Below, piece after piece: positions 30,965 to 40,008 of a DNA stretch of 64,000 nt. The stretch's first letter is position 1; every line of letters starts with the position of its first letter. The translations under genes were made by a program, and so were the position numbers. The notes under the pieces are model-generated. The model did no database searches. It was not told the origin of the DNA and saw only the letters and a list, made by a program, of their open reading frames with translations. Source of the stretch: Chrysophaeum taylorii (lineage: Eukaryota; Sar; Pelagophyceae; Pelagomonadales; Pelagomonadaceae); contig JAQMWT010000125.1 of NCBI GenBank assembly GCA_029834535.1, positions 1-64,000 of the forward strand, given 5' to 3'.

Positions 30965-32050
30965 ATGGGCGCACAGGAAAGTAAGGCGAACTATGCAATC
31001 ATTGGGTGCGGACTCCCCGGGCGCGGCATGGGCTGGTTTCACGCGCTGCAAGTGGTCGAGGGCGTGTGTCCGAGCGCGAGGCTGAGCGACGTGGTCGAGC
31101 CGTGGTTCCTCGGCGGCGGCAAGGCCTCGGCGGGCGGGACCACCTTCGAGAAGGACGTGGTAGTCGTCTGGACCCCCAAGGGCGTTGCCTTCCACGAAAC
31201 CATAGGAGACGCACTCTTTGCAGGCGCCGACGGACCGACCAAGATCGCCCTCGTCGCGGGACGCACGGTCGACAACCCCAAGCTGTTCCGCGCGGCGATC
31301 AAGGCCGGCGCGACGCACGTTTTGCTCGAGAAGCCCGGGGCACCCACGGTCGCCGAGCTCGAGGCGATGGCCGCCGAAGCCAAGGCCGCAAACGTGCCCG
31401 TCTTCATGGGCTTCATCAAGAACATCGCCGCGTACGTGACCGACGCGCTCGCCGCCCGGGCCAAAGACCCCGGGGCGACCGTGCTCCTCGAGAGCCGCAA
31501 CGACTACACCAAGGAAACCCTCGCCGAGTGCTTTTCTCGCAACTCGGAGGGCCTCCTCAAGAACATGGCCGTCCACGAGCTCGCGCTCGCCGCCCAGTTC
31601 TTCGGGATGAGAGCCGACAACATCACCAGCGTCGACCTCGACGCCGACGGCTGCGAGTGCCTGACCCTCGGCGGTCACACCGACTTTTCCAGGGTCGATT
31701 TCACGCTTTTCAACGACCAAGGCACCAGAGTCAGGATCAAGGCCGACCGCTGTTCGGGAGACGGCTGCCGCGCGGTCGTCGCCGCCGCCGACGGGACTCT
31801 CCTCTACACGCGGGATCTCGTCGACGAGGCCAAGGCGAAACAAGTTCAGGCCCGCATGAAGGAGCACCCGGACTGGCTCGGCTACCTCATCACCCAAGAG
31901 GCCGAGTACGCCAAGCTCAAGGAGCTCTGCGCCGAACACGCCCTCAAAGGCACGACACCGCCCAACGTCGCCACAATCGAGATCGGCATCGAAGCCCTCA
32001 AGCTCGCGGAGTACCTCACGCCCGTCATCAAGGCCAAGCTTGGCGCCTAA
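30965..32050 (+). CDS. Gfo/Idh/MocA-family oxidoreductase
   Basis: The protein has 361 residues from the only in-frame ATG at 30965; the frame is open further 5' but has no earlier ATG. Residues ~9-30 (YAIIGCGLPGRGMGWFHALQ) form the NAD(P)-binding loop. HVLLEKPGAPTVAELEAMAA (~121-140) carries the family EKP motif, whose Lys is catalytic. The C-terminal half is the alpha/beta substrate domain. The substrate is probably a sugar, but cannot be read from sequence. The start MGAQESK fits the N-myristoylation pattern MGxxxS, unusual for this family. Confidence 0.82.
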   Translation: MGAQESKANYAIIGCGLPGRGMGWFHALQVVEGVCPSARLSDVVEPWFLGGGKASAGGTTFEKDVVVVWTPKGVAFHETIGDALFAGADGPTKIALVAGRTVDNPKLFRAAIKAGATHVLLEKPGAPTVAELEAMAAEAKAANVPVFMGFIKNIAAYVTDALAARAKDPGATVLLESRNDYTKETLAECFSRNSEGLLKNMAVHELALAAQFFGMRADNITSVDLDADGCECLTLGGHTDFSRVDFTLFNDQGTRVRIKADRCSGDGCRAVVAAADGTLLYTRDLVDEAKAKQVQARMKEHPDWLGYLITQEAEYAKLKELCAEHALKGTTPPNVATIEIGIEALKLAEYLTPVIKAKLGA

Positions 32051-32321
32051 TCTATCCTCCTAACATCCATCTTGTCGCCCCACGCCGCCGTCGTTGTCGT
32101 CGTCGTTCTCGCCATCGTCGTTATGTTTTCTGTTCTCGCTCCCACCCCTCCCTCTCTCCGACGGAGGTGAGGAGGCTTCCCTGGCCGCCGCCGCAGGGCG
32201 AACAACAAAGCGCCGCCGCCGCCCTCGAGAAAAAGACATAGAAACCGCCGCACTCTTTCCCCAACAACCAGAAAGATAGAAGAAAAAAATGCGATGTAAT
32301 AAAGGAGGAGGCCGATAGAGT
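32051..32321. other. Intergenic, 271 bp
   Basis: Pyrimidine- and GCC-rich short repeats fill this spacer. It should hold the terminator of the oxidoreductase gene and the promoter of the Nudix gene; no clear motif is seen. Confidence 0.4.
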
Positions 32322-33134
32322 ATGGTATACGAGCTCGCTCTCTTGCCAGAGGAGATCGGGTCTCGACGCGTGGTGGTCGACTTCGACAGCCGCAAGTACG
32401 CGCGCGTGCCACACGCGCTGACGAACGAGGCCAGCATCGAGGCGTCCTGGGTTCAAGCCAAAGCGAGGAACGCACGGATCTTCAACGGATCCAAATTCCG
32501 CCTCGCGGGGCCGATCCACGTCGGAGAAACGGTGTCGATCCCGCTCGGGCTCACCGACTACCGCGACTACTTGGGGACGAACTGCCGTGCGGCGGCTTTC
32601 GAGGCTCTCGTCGCCGACGGGCGTCGCGATTTCGGGTACGCGGGCGCTCACCTCTCAAACGCTCTGGGGTGCGAGACGGTTTTCGTGACTGCCGACGCCA
32701 AGCTCGTCCTCCTCCGACGGTCGACGGCCGTCGCGACCCACGCCGGCCAGTACAACGGACCCTCCGGCCATGCCGAGCCGAGCAGGTCGGGCGCGGATCC
32801 GGGCGCCGTCGCGTCCGAAGTACTCGAAGAATCTATCGTGGCCGAGATCGTCGAAGAGCTCGGAGTGCCTCGGACCTGCCTTGCCAAGCCGAAATTGATC
32901 GGCTGCATGCTCGAGACTGCGTCCCTCAAACCGGATTTGCTCTTTGCAACGACGGCGACCTTGACGTCCGTCGAGATTACTGCCGCGTATGAAAAGGCCC
33001 TCGAAAAATGGGAGTCCGACGACATCCTCTTTCTCTCGCTCGAGGATATTCTTCAAACCGACGTGCCCCTCAAGCCGGTCACCCACGCCGCTCTCGACTG
33101 CTACCGTCGCTCCCTGCTCGGGATGTCGTCATAA
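32322..33134 (+). CDS. NUDT22: Nudix hydrolase, NUDT22-like (UDP-sugar pyrophosphatase)
   Basis: The protein has 270 residues. LTDYRDYLGTNCRAAAFEAL (~85-104) matches the N-terminal region special to NUDT22. The Nudix domain follows: AKLVLLRRSTAVATHAGQYN (~126-145), GPSGHAEPS, and an atypical box ending AEIVEELGV (~170-178) where Ala replaces the usual Arg. Human NUDT22 is known to split UDP-glucose and UDP-galactose to UMP and sugar 1-phosphate and also has a non-standard box. The same reaction is likely here. No targeting peptide is seen. Confidence 0.8.
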   Translation: MVYELALLPEEIGSRRVVVDFDSRKYARVPHALTNEASIEASWVQAKARNARIFNGSKFRLAGPIHVGETVSIPLGLTDYRDYLGTNCRAAAFEALVADGRRDFGYAGAHLSNALGCETVFVTADAKLVLLRRSTAVATHAGQYNGPSGHAEPSRSGADPGAVASEVLEESIVAEIVEELGVPRTCLAKPKLIGCMLETASLKPDLLFATTATLTSVEITAAYEKALEKWESDDILFLSLEDILQTDVPLKPVTHAALDCYRRSLLGMSS

Positions 33135-33486
33135 GGCGCTTATTAACCGACCGACAACACAACTATATATCCCGCGTAATCTGTCAACAAAAGCTCGTTG
33201 GTTTCTCTACTATGTCTCGAGATGATGGGATGACGGATTAGCTCAGGAGGGTTTTGCGGGACTGCTGCACATGATTCGGTGGTGGTACCACGCGAAGTCG
33301 TGCCTTTGTAACTCATTAACCTGGAGCGGGATGGTGTGCACGAAATGCTACTACTACTCGTGAAGCGGCGGGAAGTCTCCGCACCTCGTCGCGAAATAAA
33401 CGCACGCCATGAAAGCAGGAAATCAAGCAAGCAAGCAAGAATCGCTGTGCAAGCTTTAGATGAGGTTGTTGTTGGCCCCGGAAGCG
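33135..33486. other. Intergenic after the Nudix gene
   Basis: AT-richer sequence with no supported gene. Confidence 0.4.
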
Positions 33487-33795
33487 CTATGATAGTGCTG
33501 TGCACCCCGGCGGGCACGAAGTAGCACGGGAGGAGGCCGTCGGGCTTATCCTCCAAAATCTCTCCTGGGTTTCCCTGCGGTCGCCACTCGCCGTTTTGCG
33601 GAGAACTTCATCAGTAAAGCGCCTGACCCTCGGTGATAGTGCTTTTTTGTTCGGTGAGCGGAGTGGCTCGTTTGGCACGCAGAGCGGCTTTTTCTTCACA
33701 ACCCAGACGATATCCATGACTTCAAACCGGTCCTCGACTTCCTCCTCCTCGTCGCTCTCCTGGAAGGACCACAGCGATTCGCACCCGGAATCCAT
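33487..33795 (-). CDS. Small hypothetical protein
   Basis: An ATG-started frame of 102 codons. The N-terminus is acidic (FQESDEEEEVEDRFEVMDIV), followed by a basic, Ser/Arg-rich region. No family is recognised. It may be one exon of a larger gene, since short introns are common here. Coding status is uncertain. Confidence 0.35.
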   Translation of the reverse strand: MDSGCESLWSFQESDEEEEVEDRFEVMDIVWVVKKKPLCVPNEPLRSPNKKALSPRVRRFTDEVLRKTASGDRRETQERFWRISPTASSRATSCPPGCTALS

Positions 33796-34453
33796 GTTGA
33801 TATTATTTATTAGCTGTTTTTTTTCTAAACAAGAATTTCAAGTCGAAATGTTCCTTTTGAAGGCCACGTTGTAACTTATAACTAAAAATGCTAGCAGAGA
33901 TAGTGACGCAGAACAGAGCATCTAGGATTTGGCAACGTCAGAGGGTTTTTTTCTTTTCTCGGCGGATGTTCTGTTCTGCTGCGGGGCACTTTCGACCTCG
34001 TCGTCGTCGTCGGCGCCATGGTACTTATTATTTGCAAGGCTTATTATCATCCCGGTCGACGTAGGCGAGATGAATTCATTCCGTGTCAAATTTATTATTC
34101 GAGGCAAGCCTGAACCAGTAATAAGTATTTGTTGCATTCTTGCATTAAATAAATTATCACATTGGCCAGCCACAATCGCAACGTCGTCGTCGCAGCAGAA
34201 CGGTCGCATGGGCCGGAGCGAATAGACGCCGATGAGCGGGAGCTGGCCAGAAGAGCACGCGCGCTGGGGGTGGGCATACTATGCGTGGAGGACGTCGTCG
34301 TCGTGAGACAAGCAGAGAAGAAGCATGGCGCAGAGCGGCGGTACTGCTGCTGCTGCTGCTGCTGCTGCTGAACGGTGGCCGTGCACCTCCGAGTCTCATC
34401 ACGAATTTCAGCATGCGTGAGGCACGAAGCGCAGCAGCAGCACCAGTCATGGG
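33796..34453. other. Intergenic with (CTG)n repeat
   Basis: No gene is supported. A (CTG)n tract lies at about 34346-34370 and smaller (GTC)n runs nearby. Confidence 0.5.
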
Positions 34454-35713
34454 TCACACAGTCGCAGGAAGATCACCGTCGTATTCCTGTTGTTGTTGTT
34501 GTTGTTGTTTTTCGACAGCAGTAGTCCGAGGGCTTGCTGTCGCGGGGGAGCGTCCTTCCACGGGTGTGCCCGGCTGCCGACCAAGGTCATCGTCGGTTTG
34601 TCGATCAAGGTCGTCGTCCGGTAGCCGATCGAGTTCTTCGGTCGTCGTCCGGTGGCGTGGTCGGCGAAAGTCGTCGACGGTTCGCGCCGAACTGAGCTGG
34701 GGCGACTCGATCTGGGCGACGGGAGCGGTGGGGTCTATCGCCAAATCGAGCTCGAGAAGGTCTTGCGCTCTGTTATGGGTCGAACCGGTTCGGAGCGCGT
34801 GCCAGCAGCGGAAAAAGGTGGAATATTCGCACGGGAGGAGGGCGCACGTGAGGACGACGAGCAGGAAGACGCAGACGAGCTCGGAGCTCCGCCAGCTATA
34901 GTAGCGATAGCAGTCGCGTTGGTTGGAGAAGGCGGTGCGGGCAACACCGCGGTCGAGTTCTCGCGAATAATAGAGGGCAAGGGCATGATGCTGGCTGCCC
35001 CCGCCGTAAAGAAGGCAGGAGTTATCCTCCGAGTGGGCCACGCACGTCTCTTGGGCGTCGAAGCAGTCGATCGTGCGACACTTGCACCTCGAGCGTCTTT
35101 GAACCCTGCCGTCCCAATAGCAATGGTGCATCGTGACGCATTTGGCCGACTTGTCGAACGCAACGAGCGAGACGAGCTCGATCGCGAGTATGACGCGCGC
35201 GACTATCGTAAGCCCGACCCAAAGGCACACGGACGCGTTGAGAGCGGTCCGGCCCGTCGGAGTGAGCTTGAATTTGGGGGCGATCGGCCGTCTGGTCCCC
35301 GAATCGTTGAGGCAAAGCGCCGCGATGGCGCAGCCGAGGCCCGCCGAGCTCGCGGCCAGCTGCCATCGCCACGCCCCGATTCCGCGCTGCGTGAGCGTGC
35401 ACGCCAACAGCACGAAGCTGAGGGCCTCGCCGACGACGTGCCATCGCGGCGAGCAGGCCGCGCGCGCCCCAGAACCTAGGTCGACCAAGCTCGCCCACGA
35501 AAGCCTTTCCTCGGCTTCCACTGCAGCAACGCTTGTGGTGCTCTCGCGACGCACCGGAAATCCCTCGACCGAAACGGTCGTTTGGTGGAACGACGATCGG
35601 ACGTCGAGGAGGATCTGGCTCCGCTCGACCGGGAGCGCCTGGACGGTCGCCGGGAGCGGCGCGGCGCGCGTCGAAGGGTCCTCATCGATCCCGTCCTCCG
35701 GATCCTCATCCAT
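34454..35713 (-). CDS. Putative four-span membrane protein with Cys-rich loop
   Basis: The protein has 419 residues. Four hydrophobic segments are seen at ~95-111, ~116-136, ~158-188 and ~282-302 (ELVCVFLLVVLTCALLPCEY). The loop between the third and fourth carries many Cys (CVTMHHCYWDG, RCKCRTIDCFDAQETC), suggesting disulphides outside the cell or in the lumen. The tail is charged, with a near-perfect (RQTDDDLGRQ)-type repeat and a poly-Gln run coded by a CAA repeat. The family is not recognised. It is divergent from the next gene with 126 bp between. Confidence 0.65.
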   Translation of the reverse strand: MDEDPEDGIDEDPSTRAAPLPATVQALPVERSQILLDVRSSFHQTTVSVEGFPVRRESTTSVAAVEAEERLSWASLVDLGSGARAACSPRWHVVGEALSFVLLACTLTQRGIGAWRWQLAASSAGLGCAIAALCLNDSGTRRPIAPKFKLTPTGRTALNASVCLWVGLTIVARVILAIELVSLVAFDKSAKCVTMHHCYWDGRVQRRSRCKCRTIDCFDAQETCVAHSEDNSCLLYGGGSQHHALALYYSRELDRGVARTAFSNQRDCYRYYSWRSSELVCVFLLVVLTCALLPCEYSTFFRCWHALRTGSTHNRAQDLLELDLAIDPTAPVAQIESPQLSSARTVDDFRRPRHRTTTEELDRLPDDDLDRQTDDDLGRQPGTPVEGRSPATASPRTTAVEKQQQQQQQEYDGDLPATV

Positions 35714-35839
35714 TTCTTCCCCTTTCTTTCATAATTTTTATGTGTCTGGGAAAGAAAACTTCTCGCGACTTCACGTTGTTTTCACGGACAACGGAACCTA
35801 CAACTCATAACGGTCACGAGTTCAAATAGTATCAACACG

Positions 35840-36184
35840 ATGACTAGTAGTGTCTCTGCAAACGCCTTCGCCAACGGCGCTAACCAGAACTGCGGGAACG
35901 TGCTCACGGGGCGCTCCACGACGCGCCTCCACGCTCCCCCGGGGGGGAGCTCCTCGATTTCTCTTGCCTGGGACTCGCCCGACAAACCCCCCGCCGCCGA
36001 GAATAAGAAATCGCAGCAATTCGCAGCCCCCCAGGCCGCAAAACCCGAAACGGCCCCCATCTCCAGCAACGCCTATGCCAACGGCGCCAACCAGAACTGC
36101 GGCAACGTTCTCACGGGACGCTCCACGACCCGACTTCACGCGCCACCGGGCGGCACGTCCTCCGTCAGTCTCTCCTGGGACTAA
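35840..36184 (+). CDS. Two-repeat SPIRAL1/HN1-like small protein
   Basis: The protein has 114 residues. Two near-identical 41-residue units lie at ~6-46 and ~74-114: NGANQNCGNVLTGRSTTRLH, then APPGG.SSxSLxWD. The core TGRSTTR...PPGG.SS resembles the conserved ends of plant SPIRAL1 (microtubule-associated) and the animal Jupiter/HN1 proteins (SSRVL.PPGG.S). A role at microtubules is plausible, not proven. The spacer between the units is Lys/Pro/Ala-rich and probably disordered. Confidence 0.7.
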   Translation: MTSSVSANAFANGANQNCGNVLTGRSTTRLHAPPGGSSSISLAWDSPDKPPAAENKKSQQFAAPQAAKPETAPISSNAYANGANQNCGNVLTGRSTTRLHAPPGGTSSVSLSWD

Positions 36185-36504
36185 ATGAGCCGCTGCTCGT
36201 CCTCCCTCGTCCTCGATCGTCCCCGATCCCCCGCAAGATGATACATGGAAATAAAGATATAACTATGCCCCCGCCCCGTAAGCTACATGATAGAGGAGGA
36301 CCCAACCTGCGCACTAGGAGGCCCGCACTGTCGGAAGGAAGGAAGGAAGGAAGGAAGGGAGCGGGAGCATCATCACAACACGACCTCGTCGTTCGCCCAC
36401 AGTCATGTTGGTTCTCCGCGATGTCTTTGCGTGGACATGTCATTCTACGTACCGCGGGGCCTCCTCCTTGAAGGCGAAATTGATGTATTACATTCTAGTA
36501 TAAA
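36185..36504. other. Intergenic, 320 bp, with (GGAA)n
   Basis: A GGAA repeat lies at about 36333-36357. No gene is supported. Confidence 0.4.
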
Positions 36505-37973
36505 ACAAGTGCAGGCCAGTAAGTTCACCTAGTCCCAATCTCTAACCCCAGCAAGTTCACCTGTTCCCGTTAAGTTCACCTAGTCCCAATCTCTAACCCC
36601 AGTAAATTCGGCGTAAACCAATCTCTAACCCCAGTAAGTTCGGCGTAAACCCACACTCACCCCACTCACCTGCGAGCTCGTCGCTCTCACCCCCGCCAAT
36701 CTAAGCTGCTTTGATCCGCACACGCCGCTAAGCTTTGAGTTTACTCTAAAAGCCCCAGTAAGTTCACACTTGGTCTCAGTAAGTTCACCTGGTCACTAAG
36801 TTCACCTAGTCCCAATCTTTAACCTCAGTAAGTTCACCTGGTTCCAGTAAGTTCACCTGGTCCCAGTAAGTTAACCTATAGTGCGCGTGTAGACGCCGGG
36901 AGGGGGCTTATCGGTATTGCGCAGCACGTGTGGGGTAGGGTGGAGTCGTCGACCAAGAAGAGGATATCCTCGGGGTTGCCGATCGACACAGAGCCACGTA
37001 GAGCTGGACGTGGCAGAAAACGGGCTTCGCCAAGAGGACGCCGACCTCGCGGGGCGTCAGGCCCTGGCTCTTGGTGATCGTTTGGTGTCGGCGGGCCTCA
37101 AGGGATACAGGTTGGAGGAGCCTCGGTGACACGACGCGATCGATGATGTATCTGGTACCGTTGCAGTGGCCGTGCGACGGGTCGAGGTTGCGAAGACATT
37201 AAGCTCGCGATCAAAGTCAGCATGCCGTTGGTTGTCAGGGAGTTCCCGAAAACTCGACTGTAAAGAGCGAGGCGTCGGCTTCCGACCCAACCTAGTCGGC
37301 CGAAAAAAAGAACTCCGACGCCTCGTCTCCGGGAAAAAAAGGCCGCGGTCATTCATGCGCGCGTTGTCAGCATCGACAACATCGTTTCGACGGGGCGTGA
37401 GAATGGCGCGCTGGCTAAAAGAGCCGCCGCGGGTCGTGGAAATAGTCTGCGAGGTCGCCGTAGACGGCTTGGAGGATCACTGTCTGGCTCTCGCGCCTAC
37501 CTGATCCTTACCCTAAATCGAGGGACAGACAAACAGACAACGCATTAGGCCGGGCTCGCTGTGCCCTCACCGCCCTCACCCATTTCGCCGCCTCTGGGAA
37601 CCCCGCCCAGGCCGCCCGATCCCAGCAGGACGTCACCCTTCGTCGCACATACGTCCGGCGGCAGCATGCGTACGACCTACGGGCGGGGCCCGTCCTTTCT
37701 TCGCCTGCCCCACGCCTCGGCGATGACCCCGACTAGGTCCCGCGTACTTATCTCCGCCCGTCAGGCACATCCCTCATACCCCACAAACCCACCCACATCC
37801 TTCATGCTCCCCACACACACCCCCCCCTCTTAGCAGTCGACATTTAAAGACAGACAAACAGACAAACAAACAAACAGACAGACAAACATCCTTCATGCTC
37901 CCCACACACACCCCCCCCTCTTAGCAGTCGACATTTAAAGACAGACAAACATCTGTCGATTAGTAGTTAGGAT
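36505..37973 (-). mobile_element. Helitron copy 1, helicase remnant
   Basis: On the minus strand the element reads from TCCTAACTACTAATCGACAG (37972 leftwards) to GGCCTGCACTTG at 36506. Host A and T flank the TC and CTTG ends, the Helitron insertion pattern; CTTG departs from the usual CTRR. Inside, in shifting frames, are helicase fragments: FGNSLTTNGM, then TITKSQGLTPREVGVLLAKP followed by VFCHVQLYVALC, the last PIF1/Helitron motifs. The copy is dead. The 3' side (36530-36890) is a string of AGTAAGTTCACCTGGTC-type units; the 5' side has CAGTCGACATTTAAAGACAG minisatellite units. Confidence 0.75.
37560..37736 (+). pseudogene. Plus-strand peptide remnant inside Helitron copy 1
   Basis: Frame 37560-37736 reads ALTALTHFAASGNPAQAARS...TLRRTYV...AYDLRAG and stops with TAG. 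The same peptide, with amino-acid changes but no frame change, recurs at 57313-57504. This suggests a real C-terminus of an element-borne gene on the strand opposite the helicase. The family is not recognised. Confidence 0.5.
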
Positions 37974-38043
37974 TCCGTTCGACGAAAGAAAGAAGGGTTA
38001 GGAAAAAGGAGGCGACGTTGGCGCCACAAAAAGAAGGCTCGCG

Positions 38044-38641
38044 ATGGGCATGCGAAGCGTCGTTTTCGTCGTGTTGCTGGTCGTAACGACCGGCGAAGAG
38101 TTGTTCGAAGCCGTGCGAGCCGATGACGTCGATCGAATCAAAGCCGCGCTCAAGGCCGGCGCCGAGATCGACGCCAAATCCCCGAAATTCGGCGACCAGA
38201 CGCCCCTCATGCACGCGACGTTGCAGGGAAAGGTGCGACGACGACGCACAATCGGCGTTAAAGATCGCGCAGGTCAATGCCGCCAAGTTTCTGCTGGATC
38301 GAGGCGCCGACGTAACGATCGGCGAAAAGGACGGCTACACTCCGATGCACGGCGCAGGCTATCAGGGCCGCGCCCCTCTTGTGAAACTGCTCGCTAGCAA
38401 GGGCGTTCCGGTCGACGAGGCGCACGCCGACGGCTACACCCCCATCCAACGAGCGTGCTGGGGGCGGGAAAAGCGCCACTCCAAGGCAGTCAGCGCCTTC
38501 CTCGATGCGGGAGCCAAGCTTGACAACGCCGCGAGCTGCCGTACCACCAACAAGCACACCAAGAGACTCTTGTATGCCGCTGGGATTCCGGGAGCGACAC
38601 CGCCCTCTGAGGAAGCCAAAGCCGAGCGAGCGAGCCTGTAG
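38044..38641 (+). CDS. Secreted/ER ankyrin-repeat protein, two exons
   Basis: Two exons, 38044-38232 and 38273-38641, give 185 residues. A hydrophobic start (MGMRSVVFVVLLVVTTGEE) looks like a signal peptide. About four ankyrin repeats follow; the splice joins TPLMHATLQGK to VNAAKFLLDRGADV, restoring a perfect repeat. GYTPMHGAGYQGRAPLVKLL and DGYTPIQRACWGREKRHSKA are the next two. Without removing the 40-nt intron, the frame breaks in mid-repeat. An ankyrin protein in the secretory pathway is uncommon. A decayed ankyrin pseudogene lies 0.7 kb downstream. Confidence 0.75.
38233..38272 (+). other. 40-nt intron, ankyrin gene
   Basis: It starts GTGCGA and ends GCGCAG. Removal restores an ankyrin repeat in frame (phase 0). 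Confidence 0.75.
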
Positions 38642-39339
38642 TTTCTCTCTCAGTCTCTCCTTGGCGTATGTGGCGAGCCTCAATGAAATAATCAGTTAGG
38701 CAGGGCAGAAGAGTATAGCGAGCCGATAGGTACACAATGGAAGAGAGAAAGCGCGCAAAATAAGTGGCTCGGTATCTTGGGAGTGACTGGCGCACATTTT
38801 TTTATCCCGCGCGACAAACGAAAGGTGTGGCCCTCGACCTGAATCCAAGGCGAGCCAAGTCAACGTTCATAGGGAGGGCAGTCTGCGTAGGGTCGGCGGT
38901 CCGCACACATAATACCTGAAATAATTGTCCTTGGCCCGCATGTGTTCTCCGGATGTCTTGGGCATGTCCGCATAGGTGAGAACGTAGGTTGGGCCCCAGG
39001 AGCGGAGTCCGGGGCCTCAAAAGTCTAAAAACCGACCCTGTCTCCTGGCGCACTCGAAGAGCAGCATCTTCGTCGTCAAAGGTCTACGGAAATGGTCGGC
39101 TGCGCGACGATACCAGTCCCAAGAGCGTCCGAGCCTGGCAAACGCAATTCACTTCGACCAACAGCAGCCACGGCACTCCATGAGGCTCGCGTGCACAAGG
39201 ACGCAGTCGCCTCACGCGGGATGTTGGTTGCGCCTCTGATGAGCTAGCACGATCTTCAACATCTCCAAGTACCACCCAGCCGCAGAGGCAGCGAAAAGCG
39301 GCGGCATAGTTCCCTCGTTTACGGCCAGGCTGACCTGCC
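38642..39339. other. Intergenic, possible decayed coding sequence
   Basis: No intact gene is seen. Minus-strand frames at 38802-39053 and 39084-39371 have protein-like composition but no domain I can name. Confidence 0.35.
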
Positions 39340-39720
39340 GTGCTCGAGCACCAGGCGAGCGACGTCATCATTCATGGATTTGGTCACTCGCCTCGAAACA
39401 AACAACGGAGTGATGAGACTTGGTCATTCTCGATGTCATGTTCGAGCAGTAGGCGGGCGTACGCGGATCGTACGGTTAGCGATGGAATGCGCACTGTCGC
39501 AGTGGTTGACGTCTGTGCCGCGCTCAAGCAAAAGGGGCGCGTGACGTCGTCGTGGCCTTGATTGTCGCGAAACGACCCTACCATCGGGCGTGCCGCGCGA
39601 TAGCGCGACATCAGCGCGGCCCTTCTTTCAGGCCAGCGATACGAAGCGGCGCGAAGCGCGGCACGGTGGACGTCTGCAATTGAACCAGGGGCGCACGATC
39701 TCAAATTAGCCCGATTCTAA
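39340..39720 (-). pseudogene. Decayed ankyrin-repeat gene
   Basis: On the minus strand, ankyrin-like fragments appear in different frames: PLLLERGTDVNHCD, AYARLLLEHDIEND and DDVARLVLEH. The order and spacing fit two to three ankyrin repeats broken by several frameshifts and stops. It is not a spliced gene: the breaks lie within repeat units without consistent splice signals. It may derive from a large ankyrin family. Confidence 0.6.
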
Positions 39721-39766
39721 GAGCGGCATATCACCCACCCCTGGCCGCGGCTGCGCAGCAGCAGCA

Positions 39767-39856
39767 GACGATGGTACCAGCGTGGCCGTTCTCGCCCGGG
39801 ATCGATCGACGATGGTACCAGCGCGGCCGTTCTCGCCGCCCGGGATCGATCGGATC
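39767..39856. repeat. Tandem duplication of about 45 bp
   Basis: GATGGTACCAGCG.GGCCGT followed by TCTCGCC and CGGGATCGATCG occurs twice in direct order, just upstream of the RNF10 gene. Confidence 0.8.
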
Positions 39857-40008
39857 GGATCCTTTGCGCCATTGCTGCTCGATAAGATAGTGGCGACGCT
39901 TCGTGGGCGACGTCCGCGCCTCGATCAAAAAAAAGGGCGCGCCCCGAGGAGGCGCGTTGTCGACCTCGTAGTCCCCCCAACAACAACAGGGAGTCAGTTC
40001 GTTTGACG

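Noticed and set aside
32060-32651. Open minus-strand frames between the oxidoreductase and Nudix genes
   Set aside because: They are antisense to the Nudix gene start and low-complexity spacer, with no conserved domain.
33236-33310. tRNA A-box-like TTAGCTCAGGAGGG
   Set aside because: No B box at the right distance and no cloverleaf.
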